The notes beneath the pieces were generated by a model, which worked only from the letters and a program-made list of their open reading frames with translations, ran no database searches and was not told the origin of the DNA. A stretch of 64,000 nt of DNA from Antilocapra americana. Taxonomy: Eukaryota; Chordata; Mammalia; Artiodactyla; Antilocapridae. Below, piece by piece: positions 1-11,338 of this stretch. A program made the position numbers and the translations under genes. Numbering within the stretch: the stretch's first letter is position 1; each line of letters opens with the position of its first letter. Location of the stretch: the NCBI GenBank assembly GCA_007570785.1, contig ML662442.1, positions 64,148,285-64,212,284 on the forward strand, read 5' to 3'.

Positions 1-451
1 GATAATGAAGTATTTGAGGTAATCAGAGTTGCATGGTTTGCCTTACCTATATTAAAATATGAATGTTCCCTCTCTCTCAACTATTACTATTAGTAATGGG
101 GAACATTTTTCTCAAATCCTTTTTAGACATTTTGAGACCTCTGTTGATTTCATTTTTCTAGTCAAGAACAGAATGGAGCATAATGATCTTATAGGAAACT
201 GGCAAGCCCCAAAGAGGGTTGATTATGGGTAAAGGCAAAATGGAACATATGATCAAAAAAATGTAAACTTTATTCCAAAATGGTGTTGATGTAAAATTAG
301 CTTGTATAACAGTTAACAGCTAATTGCCAAAACCACCTGAATAGTCACATAAAAGAAAATCAAGCTAAGATTATTTGTATGATAATAAGGTTTTTCTCTA
401 CCACTACAGAGTGGTCAGACGCCACTGGCCAGTCACCTCTTGTTAACTATA
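1..451. other. AKAP7 intron sequence, no feature recognised
   Basis: AT-rich single-copy-looking sequence. I see no exon, RNA gene or recognisable repeat. Given the direction of the AKAP7 exons downstream, this is inferred to lie in an intron of the long gamma/delta transcription unit. Confidence 0.5.
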
Positions 452-670
452 ATTCAGTTCAGTTCAGTCGCTCAGTCATGTCCAACTGTTTGTAACCCTG
501 TGAACCACAGCATACCAGGCCTCCCTGTCCATCATCAACTCCCAGAGTTTACCCAAACTCATGTCCATCGAGTTTGTGATGCTATCCAGCCATCTCGTCT
601 TCTGTCGTCCCCTTCTCCTCCTGCCCCCAATCCTTGCCAGCAACGGGGTCTTTTCCAGTGAGTCAACTCT

Positions 671-2843
671 TCACATGAGGTGGCCAAAGTATTGGAGTTT
701 CAGCTTCAATATCAGTCCCTCCAAAGAACACCCAGGACTGATCTCCTTTAGGATGGACTGCTTGGATCTCCTTGCAATCCAAGGGACTCTCAAGAGTCTT
801 CTCCAACACCACAGTTCAAAAGCATCAGTTTTTTGGCACTCAGCTTTCTTTATAGTCCAACTCTCACATCCATACATGACTAGTGGAAAAACCATAGCCT
901 TGACTAGACGGACCTTTGTTGACAAAGTAATGTCTCTACTTTTTAATATGCTATCTAGGTTGGTCATAACTTTCCTTCCAAAGAGTAAGTGTCTCTTAAT
1001 TTCATGGCTGCAGTGATGAAATCACCATCTGCAGTGATATTGGAGCCCAAAAAAACAAAGTCTGACGTTTCCACTGTTTCCCCATCTATTTCCCATGAAG
1101 TGATGGGACCAGATGCCATGATCTCAGTTTTCTGAGTGTTGAACTTTAAGTCAACTTTTTCACTCTCCTCTTTCACTTTCGTCAAGAGGCTCTTAGTTCT
1201 TCACTTTCTGCCATAAGGGTGGTGTCATCTGCTTATCTGAGGTTATTGATACTTCTCCTGGCAATCTTGATTCCAGCTTGTGCTTCTTCCAGCCCAGCGT
1301 TTCTCATGATGTACTCTGCATATAAGATAAGCAGGGTGACAATATACAGCCTTGACGTACTCCTTTTCCTATTTGGAACCAGTCCCTTGTTCCATGTCCA
1401 GTTCTAACTGTTGCTTCCTGACCTGCATACAGGTTTCTCAAGAGGCAGGTCAAGTGGTCTGGTATTCCCATCTCTTACCGAAAATTCCACAGTTTATTGT
1501 GATCCACACAGTCAAAGACTTTGGCATAGTCAATAAAATATAAATAGATGTTTTTCTGGTACTCTTTTGCTTTTTCAGTGATCCATTGGATGTTGGCAGT
1601 TTGATCTCTGGTTGCTCTGCCTTTTCTAAAACCACCTTGAACATCTGGAAGTTCCTGGTTCACGTATTGCTCAAGCCTGACTTGGACAGTTTTGAGCATT
1701 ACTTTACTAATGTGTGAGATGAATGCAATTTTGTGGTAGTTTGAGCATTCTTTGGCATTGCCTTTCTTTGGAATTGGAATGAAAACTGCCCTTTTCCAGT
1801 CCTTTGGCCACTGCTGAGTTTTCCATATTTGCTGGCATCTGAGTGCAGCATTTTCACAGCATCATTTTTCAGGATTTGAAATAGCTCAACTGGAGTTCCA
1901 TCACCTCCACTAGCTTTGTTTGTAGTGATGCTTCCTAAGCCCACTTGACTTCACATTCCAGCATGTCTGGCTCTAGGTGAATGATCACACCATCATGATT
2001 ATCTGGGTTGTGAAGTTCTTTTTTGTGCAATTCTTCTGTGTATTCTTGCCACCTCTTCTTAATATCCTCTGCTTCTGTTAGGTCTTTACCATTTCTGTCC
2101 TTTATTGAGCCCATCTTTGCATGAAATGTTCCCATGGTATCTCTAATTTTCTTGAAGAGATCTCTAGTCTTTCCCATTCTATTGTTTTCCTCTATTTCTT
2201 AGCATTGATTGCCGAGGAATGCTTTCTTTGTTTCTTTTCTTTACATTATCGTGTTGGTTTTGCCATACATTGACATGAATCCGTCATGAGTATACATGTG
2301 TTCCCCTTCCAGAACCCCCCTCCCACCTCCCTCTCAATTCCATCCCTCTGGGTCATCCCGGTGCACCAGCCCTGAGCACCCTGAATCATGCATCAAACCT
2401 GGGCTGGCGATTGATTTCACATATGATAATTTACATGTTTCAATGCCATTCTCCCATATTATCCCACCCTTGTCCTCTCCCATAGAGTCCAAAAGACTAT
2501 TCTGTACATCTGTGTCTCTTTTGCTGACTCCAATACAGGGTTATCATTACCATCTTTCTAAATTTCATATATACATGTTATCTCTCCTTGCTACTCTTTG
2601 GAACTCTGCATTCAAATGGGTATATCTATCCTTTTCTCCTTTGCTTTTCACTTCCTGTCTCTTCACAGCTATTTGTAAGACCTCCTCAGACAGCCATTTT
2701 GCTCTTTTGCATTTCTTTTTCTTGGGGATGATCTTGATCCTTGTCTCCTGTACAGTGTCACGAACCTCCGTCCATAGTTCATCAGGCATTCTGTCTATCA
2801 GATCTAGTCCTTTAAATCTATTTCTCACTTCCACTGTAGTCAT
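671..2843 (-). pseudogene. Broken BovB reverse transcriptase ORF
   Basis: Minus-strand frames in series (2843-2565, 2177-1935, 1944-1699, 1699-1475, 1185-964, 967-671) carry successive pieces of the RTE-type protein. 1475-1699 includes DYAKVFDCVDHNKLW, the RT motif A region; 671-967 includes MYGCESWTIKKAE and FELWCWRRLLRVPW near the C-terminus. Frameshifts between the frames and the L1 inserted at 2222-2580 make it non-functional. It has no relation to AKAP7. Confidence 0.9.
2222..2580 (-). mobile_element. L1 3' end fragment inserted in BovB
   Basis: It contains TTTTGCCATACATTGACATG followed by a C-rich CCCCCCTCCCACCTCCCT block and the 'ggtcatcccggtgcaccag' motif. This is the ruminant L1 3' end in reverse orientation, repeated at 8500 and 11147. 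It interrupts the BovB frame, so it is younger than that copy. I could not define a clean target-site duplication. Confidence 0.8.
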
Positions 2844-3271
2844 AAGGGATTTGATTTAAGTCATACCTGAATGATCTAGTGGTTTTCTCCACTTTCTTCA
2901 ATTTCAGTTTGAATTTGGCAAGAAGGAGTTCATGATCTGAGCCACAGTCAGCTCCCAGTCTTGTTTTTGCTGATTGTATAGAGCTTCTTCACCTTTGCTG
3001 CGAAGAATATAATCAATCTGATTTTGGGGTTGACCATCTGGTGATGTCCACATGTAGAGTCTTCTCATGTATTATTGGAATATGGTGTTTGCTATGACCA
3101 GTGCGTTCTCTTGGCAGAACTCTATTAGCCTTTGCCCTGTTTCATTCTCTACTCCCAGGCCAAATTCGCTTGTACTCCAGGTGTTTCTTGACTTCCTACT
3201 TTTGCATTCCAGTCCCTACAGAGATGTGCTTAAATTGTACAAAGTGGGGATGAGGTCTATATGCAGGGAAT

Positions 3272-3784
3272 TGTCAACTACAAATTGGCGCTTACTAAGA
3301 GCATTGCCAGTGACTGAACAACAAAGACATTTGCCATCTGCCTCTATGGAGACTGAGCCCTATGCTGCTATAGCTGTTGACCTTCGAGCATCCCTGAGGG
3401 AGTTCAGGGTGGAGTGAGGCACTCTCTGCTCCAGGGAATCTGGTGGGACAGGCCTTTAGATAGTTGGATGATTTTAGGAACAGATTTTATGATCTCAATC
3501 CTTCATCTCCTCATATCTAGAGAAGCACTAAATCCCTTCATGGTGACATCAGACCCTCATGACTAACAAAAGAAACCTTATGTAAATTGAGTGCTTCATG
3601 GTATTGAACTCCCCTTCACCAAATCGTCATGTATTGACTTTCCCCCACTGATGCTTTGGAGCAGGTCTAGTCTCTCAGAGCTATCTGAGATGCTCTGAGA
3701 GGACTCCCAGGCTGCAGTCCTCATTTTGCCCCCCAAAAGGCTTAACTCACAACTCTCAAGTTGTACATTATTTTTTAGTTGACA
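3272..3784 (+). mobile_element. Solo LTR of an endogenous retrovirus
   Basis: The 513-base element opens with TGTCAACTA (3272-3280) and closes with TAGTTGACA (3776-3784). These are exact inverted repeats with the canonical 5'-TG...CA-3' ends of an LTR. The interior resembles a ruminant ERV LTR I recognise, with a degraded poly(A) region near 3730-3760. No internal retroviral genes flank it, so it is a solo LTR. The flanks show no clear target-site duplication. The family name is not assigned; the orientation is inferred from the poly(A)-like end. Confidence 0.65.
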
Positions 3785-3794
3785 TAATCCTTTT

Positions 3795-3895
3795 ATTTAT
3801 TGGCTGTGTCTTGTGTCTTGAGAGATCTTAGTTCCCCAACCAGGAATTGAACCCCAGCCTCTGGACTACCAGAGAATTTCTGTAATCCTTTTAAT
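3795..3895 (-). mobile_element. CHR-type SINE fragment
   Basis: 'TTATTGGCTGTGTCTTG' and 'GATCTTAGTTCCCCAACCAG' followed by a degraded B-box complement match the reverse complement of the cetartiodactyl CHR SINE. The fragment is short and diverged. Confidence 0.6.
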
Positions 3896-4626
3896 TTGTA
3901 TTTCAAGAGTTTACCAAGGGGAGATTTCCTGATTAAAATTTAGATTAAGTTTTAAATATCAAAAGAAAGACTCCAATTGCATATCATGTATAAAATTATT
4001 TTATACAGTAATGTGTGTCACACTGAAAAAGAAAATCTATGAATATATTTCTTGCTCTACCTGGGGAGAAATATTCATTTTGAAATTGGTGTAAGGGTTA
4101 CACATGATTCCTAGGACATGTATTTAATGACGGTTCAATATCCAGTTATTGTTTTTGTTTTCTTCCCTATCTCCTTTTATCTAATATGATATGCAGGGAA
4201 TGTTTCCAGCCAAATTAAGTGAAAGGCTTCTGTCAGCATCTTTCTCTCTTGTCACATTTCCTGCCTTGTAACCCACTTAGTGTGAATCTTGGTGTTATTA
4301 TTTCTTTCCTGTTCCTTAGCTTAGTTCTTGTCATATTCACTTGTTGGGATACCTTCCTGTGAGTGAGGGGCTTTGTTGCAGGTGGTATGCAAGGAATATG
4401 CCTGGAGAGTTGAAAGAGGAGGAGTTAGGGGAAGTGAGGTGTTCTCTGAAAATGAAGGGAGGAAGGGAGGAATAATGTTGATGGGAAGGGAGTCAAGGAA
4501 ATTGATTAATAATAATTCATAAGAAAGTGGGAAAAGGAGAAAGTACTTGATGCCTAGGAGCAGGATGAGCTACAAAAACACTCTAGGTCTTTCTTGCTTA
4601 ACATTAGGCCGCAATTAGTGATGTCC
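3896..4626. other. Intron sequence, nothing recognised
   Basis: AT-rich DNA with a purine-rich patch around 4400-4500 (GGGAGGAAGGGAGGAA). No coding frame with splice signals and no repeat family that I can name. Confidence 0.4.
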
Positions 4627-4975
4627 ATCAGTTCAGTTGCTCAGTCATGTCCAACTCTTTGTAGCCCCATGGACTGCAGCACAACAGGCTTCCCTGTCCA
4701 TCACCAACTCCTGCAACTTACTCAAACTCATGTCCATAGAGTCGATGGTGCCATCCAGTCATCTCTTTCTCTGTCATCCCCTTCTCCTCCTGCCTTTAAT
4801 CTTTCCCAGCATAAGGGTCTTTTCCAGTGAATCAGTTCTTTGCATTATGTGGCCCAACTCCCGGAGTTTACCCAAACTCATGTCCATTGAGTCAGTGATG
4901 CCATCCAATCATCTCATCCTTTGTTGTCCCCTTCTCCTCCCACCTTCAGTCTTTCCCAGCATCAGTGATGTCTAT
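4627..4975 (-). mobile_element. BovB 3' end with an internal partial duplication
   Basis: The first part (4627-4855) runs through the BovB 3' end. The sequence then jumps back at about 4855 and repeats the 'CCAAACTCATGTCCATTGAG ... CATCTCATCC' segment up to 4975. The two copies differ at several bases, so the duplication is not very recent or arose from two source elements. Confidence 0.85.
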
Positions 4976-5728
4976 GGATACATGTAAAAGATTTTGCCAG
5001 CATATAATCCCTGCTACATTGTCTAGGTATTCAGTTCTCATTTAGATTGGATCTGAGGCTATAGTTTGGACTAAAATTCTGTCTGTGAATAATCCAATGA
5101 ATTTATATGAATGATTCCGTACTTCTGATCTCTAGGCTATAAAAGCAGAACACATTCAACCACAATATAAGTGTTGCAGTATATAGGCCAGTGTTACAGA
5201 ACAAGTTAAAATTATTCATTAGGATTTTTCATGAACTTATTTCTGAATGAGCTTTTGCAGAACAGCTTCACTGTCATTTTTCATTGTTGAGATCCTGAGA
5301 ATTTCTTGCACCAGTGACTTGCTGACATTTACTTACTTAATGTTGAGAGAATTGTTGATTAAATGGAAAGCTATTGCAGTGAAGGAAGAAAACATCTTAG
5401 ATTAAGTTGTAAGAGTATAGTTCATATTTGAGAAGAAATTTGGTGAGACAGGATATTTTATGTTTTATCTTTAGTTTATAAAAATAAATGGTTATACGGT
5501 GAATTCAGGAGAACATGTCATTATTTGCTCCAAAGAGTGAAATATTAGGAAAACAGATGTGATAAGGAGGAGCAGGATGTAACTTTTTTACACTTGAGTG
5601 ACCCCAGGCTGCACTGAGCTAAGAACACAGCTGGACTTTGATCAAGAGGAGTTGAGTTTCCAGCTGAGATTGGGCTGTCTGTGGAGCATTCCTTAGTTAC
5701 GGGTTTCTGCTTCATTGAAATGAAAAAG
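4976..5728. other. Intron sequence, nothing recognised
   Basis: AT-rich sequence without named repeats or exon-like open segments. Confidence 0.4.
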
Positions 5729-7078
5729 TTCAGTTCAGTTACTCAGTCGTGTCTGACTCTGCAACCCCATGGACTGCAGCACACCAGGCTTCCCTGTCCA
5801 TCACCAACTCCCAGAGCTTACTCAAAGTCATGTCCATCAAGTTGGTGATGCCATCCAACCATCTCATCCTCTGTCATCCCCTTCTCCTCCCGCTTTCAAT
5901 CTTTCTCAACAGCAGGGTCTTTTCCAATGAGTCATTTCTTCACATTAGGTGGCCAGAGTATTGGAGTTTCAGCTTTAGCATCAGTCCTTCCAATGAATAT
6001 TCAGGACTGATTTCCTTTAGGATAGACTGATTGGATCTGCTTGCAGTCCAACGGACTCTCAAGAGTCTTCTCCAACACCACAGTTCAAAAACATCAGTTC
6101 TTTGGCACTCAGCTTTCTTCATAGTCCAACTCTCACATCCATACATGACTACTGGAAAAAACCACAGCTTTGAGTAGATGGACCTCTGTTGGCAAAGTAA
6201 TGTCTCTGCTTTTTAATACGCTATCTAGGTTGGTCATAGTTTTTCTTCCAAGGAGCAAGCATCTTTCAGTATCATGGCTGCAATCACCATCTGCAGTGAT
6301 TTTGGAGCCCCCCAAAATAAAGTCTCTCAGTGTTTCCATTGTTTCCCCATCTGTTTGCCATGGAGTGATAGGACCAGATGCCATGATCTTAGATTTTTGA
6401 ATGTTGAGTTTTAAGCCAACTTTTTCACTCTCCTCTTTCACTTTCATCAAGAGGATGTTTAGTTCTTCTTCACTTTCTGCCGTAAGGGTGATGTCCTTTG
6501 CATATCTGAGATTATTGATATTTATCCCAGCAGTCTTGATTTCAGCTTGTGCATCATCCATCTGGGCTTTTCCCATGATATACTCTGCATGTAAGTTAAA
6601 TAATCAGGGTGACAATATACAGCCTTGACATACTCCTTTCCTGATTTGGAACCAGTCTGTTGTTCCATATCCAGTTCTAACTGTTGCTTCCTAACCTGCA
6701 TACAGATTTCTCAAGAGGCAGGTCAAGTGGTGTGTTATTCCCATCTCTTGAAGAACAGTTTGTTGTGATCCACACCGTCAAAGACTTTGATGTAGTCAAT
6801 AAAGCAGAATTAAATGTTTTTCTGGAACTCCCGTGTTTCTTTTATGATCCAACCTATGTTGGCAATTTGATCTCTGGTTCCTCTGCCTTTTCTAAATCCA
6901 GCTTGAACATCTCGAAGTTCACGATTCATGTAGTGTTGAAGCCTGGCTTGGAGAATTTTGAGCATTCCTTTGCTAGCGTGTGAGAGGAGTGCAATTCTGT
7001 GACAGTTTGAACATTCTTTGGCATTGGAATGAAACTTACCTTTTCCAGTCCTATGGCCAGTGCTGAGTTTTCCATATG
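5729..7078 (-). mobile_element. BovB LINE, antisense, 5'-truncated
   Basis: The 3' end signature is at 5729 (AGTTCAGTTCAGTTACTCAG). Minus-strand remnants at 5940-6146 (MYGCESWTMKKAECQRTD) and 6133-6576 (RYAKDITLTAESEEELN, then KVGLKLNIQKSKIMASG) are C-terminal reverse transcriptase fragments, out of frame with each other. It is truncated at about 7078 inside the RT region. Confidence 0.92.
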
Positions 7079-8231
7079 AGAAATGAGAAAAGTCACATGC
7101 AAATATCAGAAACAGTTATATGGCCAAACAGCATATGATTTCTTATGCTGTCCTTGGAAAGCTTGAGGAGGAATTGAGTTTTGCTAAGTAGACAAAGAAT
7201 GAGCCTAGATGGGAACAGTCTGTGTTGTAAATAAAGGTATTGTAACGTCTCCATGCTTTTGCATTGAGTCTGTGACTTTGAGAACTTCTCTGAGTGCCCT
7301 CAACATGTTCTCTTCTGGTTAACATGTCATTCATTAGTCAGTATAAATGGGCTAAATGTTTGCAACCAAATTCGTGTTTCTGCCTCTGATGTTTTTGATG
7401 CCAGCAACTCATAAAAACAATACCAGGAAGCAATGCAGCATATTCTCTTGGTGCTTTTTGTGAAGTGGCTTGTTCTACCGGGAGTTGTCTATCACCTCTT
7501 TTCTGTGACAGCTTTCCTTGCCACTTGATACCCCCAAGGAACATCCATCTCTTCTCAGTGTTAGGACAGGGAGAAGGAAGTGTCAACAATAGATTCAAAA
7601 CATAGCTCTAGTGGCTTTGCTTCTACTTATTACTTGCTGAAAGGTGCAATATTGTAAATGTTAGATATAATGCTGGGGTAAAGAGTTTCTACTTTTTGTT
7701 TATCTAAAGCCTCCAGATTAAATAAAGCAGTAGTGCTAAATGCATGTATATAAATAGAGGGATTAAGGGGATGACCTCTCCCTAAAGCCTCATGGTGAGA
7801 TGCATAGATGCACCAGCATTAAGTAACTTAAAAAGAAAAACTGAGAAATAGTGGATGCTCAAATAAACGGCTGGTTTAAAAAATGCAGATAATCTCTGCC
7901 AGTGTTTTCATTGATTATTTGCATGTTAGCAGTAGAAGAATTCTTCTTACAGTCTGGATACTGTGGATAATTTTTACAGTATGTAAGTAACATTATGAAC
8001 TCTGCCATCTACCTTTATGAAATTCATTTACTATGGATGTATAATTATCACTTTATTTGTTAATACTAATGCAGTATATAAAATATTGATGTTTTAGATG
8101 CTAGAAATTCTCAAAGCAATTTTCACATTGGTTTTAGCAATATGATAGTACATCTGATTATATCTTAAGAATGATTAGTATTCTTAGAATTTTAATATTT
8201 TAAATAGTGAAAGAGCTTGAATATTATCATT
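7079..8231. other. Intron sequence, nothing recognised
   Basis: Mostly AT-rich unique-looking DNA. Open frames at 7143-7334 and 7338-7598 on the minus strand lack splice signals at plausible positions and are treated as chance. Confidence 0.4.
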
Positions 8232-8470
8232 CTGTTCTTTTTCAATTTATTTGTGTTCTCTGCTTACCCTGAATCTGAATCCAAGCTCTTCCTCTTACTA
8301 GCTGTGTATCCTTCAGTAAGTGACCTGATTTCTCTGTGAATCAGTTTCCTTATTCGGGGATAATAATGGTACTAGTTTCAAAGGGTTATTGCAATTATTA
8401 AATAAGCTAATAAGTTCTTAGAGTAGTGCCTGTACATAATAAATACTATGTAAGTATTTTCTAGTATTGT
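8232..8470 (+). mobile_element. MIR SINE
   Basis: It contains the MIR order of motifs: 'ACTAGCTGTGTATCCTTCAG', 'ATCAGTTTCCTTATTC', 'GGGATAATAATGGTAC', then 'AGTGCCTGTACATAATAAAT'. It is an ancient tRNA-derived SINE. Confidence 0.75.
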
Positions 8471-8499
8471 TAAACTGACAATAGAAAGCATCATTTTTT

Positions 8500-8685
8500 T
8501 TTTAATCTTCTCTTTTTTTTTTTATTATTGTTTTTGCCATACATTGTCATGATATCACCATGGGTTTACATATGCTTCCCCTCCGGAACCCCCCTCCCTC
8601 CTCCCTCCCCCCCGGGAAATCTCGCTGCACCAGTCCCGAGCATCAATCCTGGGCTGGCGATTGATTAGACACATGACAATTAACA
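8500..8685 (-). mobile_element. L1 3' end with target-site duplication
   Basis: It starts with a T-rich run (the reversed poly(A) tail), then 'GTTTTTGCCATACATTGTCA' and the C-rich block. The flanks AGAAAGCATCATTTTTTTTT (from 8483) and the same word from 8686 are the target-site duplication. This is a short 5'-truncated insertion of about 190 bases. Confidence 0.85.
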
Positions 8686-8702
8686 AGAAAGCATCATTTT
8701 TT

Positions 8703-9307
8703 TTTCAGACTGGTACGAAACAGTGAGCAAAATAGCACTGTTTTTTCTATTTCCCATCACTCGTTAACTTTTTCATCTCTGAAGTTACTGACAGGCCTGA
8801 GGCAGGGTGTTAGGGCTCCAGCCAGGTAGGAAATAGGCATTGCTGGACAGAGTCCAGGCAGAGCCCAGGCTGACAGGCTGGCTGAGAGCAGCAGGAGGAA
8901 GAGATAGGAGAGCTGCAAGGCAGTTCTCAGACAGGGATGCTAGGAGCTGGATCTGAAACCACCATGCTATTCGAGAGCACGCTGGCTGTGCGGTGGAGAC
9001 GCCTCATGTCTTTCCGCCCCTGTCATGAACAGGCTTGGATGCACTGAGCCTGAGTGGGAGGGGTTTCCATTTTCCCCACTGAGAGGGGCTGAGGGCAAGA
9101 CTGTAGCCGACAAGGAGGTCATCAGGTGTCTGTATCCAGGAAAAGATGGAAGTAAAACAGTACAAATAAGTGAAAAATGTAGTTTTGCCGAATTGTAAAG
9201 TAAGATTTGCTTCAGGGAAGCCCCTTGTGGATAGAGACTCTTTTTATAACTTTGAATCACCAATATGTAACTTTTCACTAAGAATAATGATCAATAAGAA
9301 TAATTCT
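8703..9307. other. Intron sequence, nothing recognised
   Basis: A moderately G-rich stretch at 8780-9080 (runs such as GGCAGAGCCCAGGCTGACAG). It is not CpG-rich enough to call a promoter. The minus-strand frame at 8967-9278 has no supporting splice or family evidence. Confidence 0.35.
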
Positions 9308-9475
9308 AGGGACTTTCCCTGATGGTCCAGTGGCTAAGACTCCATGTTTCCAGTGCAGGGGGCACAGGTTCAATTCCTGGCCAGGAAACTAGATCTTGCA
9401 TGCTGTTACTAAAATTAGGCACAGCAAAATAAATGAACAAACAGACAAATGGATAAATATTAAGAAAAAGAAAAT
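9308..9475 (+). mobile_element. CHR-type SINE
   Basis: 'GGGACTTTCCCTGATGGTCC' then 'AGTGGCTAAGACTCCATG', a B-box-like 'GGTTCAATTCCTGG', and an A-rich tail ending near 9475 give a CHR SINE in sense orientation. Confidence 0.8.
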
Positions 9476-10226
9476 GTGTAGGCTCTCTTGGAAACAGACA
9501 GTCACTGAAAACCCACTTTAAAAAAAATAAGTTTAGTTTTCTAACTGGTATCATATCACTAAAGATATGTAACTTTTTATCACTTATGAAAATGAACATA
9601 AAAGATTATCATTCTTTTATCAGCTGATGCCTCAAATAACAAGCCAGTTTGGATTGGGTCTTAATTTGCATCTTGAATTTTGGTTTCATGCCATTATCAC
9701 AGAAAACATTTTTTTCATAGCTGCTGGGTGACAGAAATAAACTATTGGAAAATAACAGAGCTCCAGGAATATCAAACTTAACCTCATAAGGACACATTTT
9801 TTTTGTCTGATATGCAGCCATGGAAGTTGTAATTATTAAGATAACAAGTAACAATATGAAATTATCTTTTATTACAAAAAAAGTAACCTTCTTAACAAAA
9901 CTGGCATCCCATTGTTTTTCTGATCATAGTAACTTTGTTGTAGAAATCAAATTTGAATAACAAGTATTTTATCTTTCAGAACCTTAGCCAAATGATTTTT
10001 ACATTCAGATTGTTAACTAATATGAATTTTCTTATATTGTGCCTGTTTATTTCCTATATTGAAAATAGAGATGGATGCATAGGAGTATAAGACTGAGCCT
10101 TCTTTGGTGCATATTAAATTTTGCACATCATTTAACTAAATGTATATGATATGATGGATGCTTCCCGAGTAAATAATTTCCATGACTTATCAGAAGCAGC
10201 CATCAGACGATTCTAAAAATACTTAC
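9476..10226. other. Intron sequence flanking an exon-like segment
   Basis: AT-rich DNA. The minus-strand frame at 9609-9854 is open for 81 codons, but I find no family resemblance or paired splice sites. It is noted only because it lies close to the exon-like segment at 10227-10374 on the same strand. Confidence 0.35.
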
Positions 10227-10374
10227 ACTCTCAATGGCATTTTCCTGTATTGGCCGTTTGGGTGCCATGTAACAATCAAGAATGAAGTTCCTCAGGGTTT
10301 CATAATCCATTGTATCAGAAATTATCACATGGCTGTGAACAGCACTGATAATTCTTCCTAAACTATACCCAAAA
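10227..10374 (-). CDS. Unassigned exon-like open segment, antisense to AKAP7
   Basis: Read on the minus strand, a pyrimidine-rich tract ending in CCTAG (just above 10374) is followed by 148 bases open in one frame for 49 codons, then a canonical GTAAGT donor (complement of 10221-10226). The peptide starts FGYSLGRIISAVHSHVIISD and ends MAPKRPIQENAIES; it looks like ordinary globular protein, not a repeat product. I do not recognise the family. It enters with one base completing a codon and leaves in phase 0. It could be an exon of an unrecognised minus-strand gene, an orphan exon of an unprocessed pseudogene, or chance. No partner exons were found in the window. Confidence 0.35.
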
Positions 10375-10810
10375 CTAGGCCAAAGGGAAGTAAAACTTCA
10401 GTCATTTCTGATGATTAATTAAGATAGTCTTGAAAAAATTTTGTTTGATGTTTCTTGCCACTAATTTATTGTTTCAAAGTGTGACATTCTGTCTTTAAAT
10501 TCCTATTTTCTCCTTCAGTGTTATGATGTATAATTGATACGTCAGTTATATTGGTTACAGTTATCAATACAAAGCCTTAAAAATACACCCTGTTCCTGTT
10601 AGGTCCAAGGCAAAAATAATTTTCAAGCATAGTACTAGACAGTCACCAGGCATATTCAGCATTCCAGGATGCAGCACCCTTAGCATGATTTTGTTGAAGA
10701 TACCCTACATGTTGTTTGAAAGAGTCCCAACTCTCTCAGCCTTTACAGGTCAGATTTTCCTGCCTGTAACTATTTTTGAGGCTTTTCTTTGTGCTCTCCT
10801 AATATGTTAT
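10375..10810. other. Intron sequence, nothing recognised
   Basis: Unique-looking AT-rich DNA between the exon-like segment and the next SINE. Confidence 0.35.
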
Positions 10811-11023
10811 GGGCTTCCCTGGTGGCTCAGATGGTAAAGAATCCGCCTGTAATGCAGGAGACCTGGGTTCGATCCCTGGGTAGGGAAGATCCCCTGAAGA
10901 AGGAAATGGCAACCCACTCCAGTTTTCTTGCCTGGGAAGTCCCATGGACAGAGGAGCCTGGTGGGCTATAGTCCATGGGGTCACAAAGGGTCGAACATGA
11001 CTTAAAGACTCAACAATGACAAC
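10811..11023 (+). mobile_element. Bov-tA SINE
   Basis: It starts GGGCTTCCCTGGTGGCTCAG (A box region), with the B box GGTTCGATCCCTGG near 10866, then the Bov-A body 'GGCAACCCACTCCAG' and 'CATGGACAGAGGAGCCTGG'. The tRNA-like head is SINE-derived, not a tRNA gene. Confidence 0.95.
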
Positions 11024-11146
11024 ATGTTAAGCTTCCATCTTTCTTTAAATGATGAGGTACCTTGGAAAGGGTCTGGGCTCTGAAGAAGGGAAGCAAAGAC
11101 TAATTTGTGGTCCAAAACCTGAAAACCATCCTTTTTAGCTTTATTT

Positions 11147-11338
11147 ATTTTTCAAAAATTAATTTATTTATTTTAATTGGAGGCTAATTACTTTACAATA
11201 TTGTAGTGGTTTTGCCATACATTGACCTGAATCCACCACGGGTGTACATGTGCTCCCCATCCTGAACCCCCCCACCTTTCCCCTCTCTCCGCATCCCACC
11301 TCTCTGGGTCATCCCAGTGCACCAGCCCCGAGCACCCT
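11147..11338 (-). mobile_element. L1 3' end fragment
   Basis: 'TTAATTGGAGGCTAATTAC', 'GGTTTTGCCATACATTGACC' and a C-rich block ending in 'GTGCACCAGCCCCGAGCACC' are the reversed ruminant L1 3' end, here under 200 bases. Confidence 0.82.

Larger units (their letters stand above)
452..3217 (-). mobile_element. BovB (RTE) LINE, antisense, 5'-truncated, interrupted by an L1 fragment
   Basis: The left edge has the BovB 3' end signature, the repeated motif TTCAGTTCAGTTCAGTCGCTC. The minus strand then reads backwards through reverse transcriptase remnants to an abrupt end near 3217, where the 5' part of the element is missing. It is about 2.4 kb of BovB once the inserted L1 piece (about 2222-2580) is removed. 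This is the longest BovB copy in the window. Confidence 0.93.

Noticed and set aside
2296..2859. 187-codon plus-strand frame
   Set aside because: It is the antisense of an L1 3' end and the BovB reverse transcriptase.
10811..10880. tRNA-like A and B boxes in Bov-tA heads (here and at other SINEs)
   Set aside because: These are the tRNA-derived heads of SINEs; no complete cloverleaf or anticodon arm is present.
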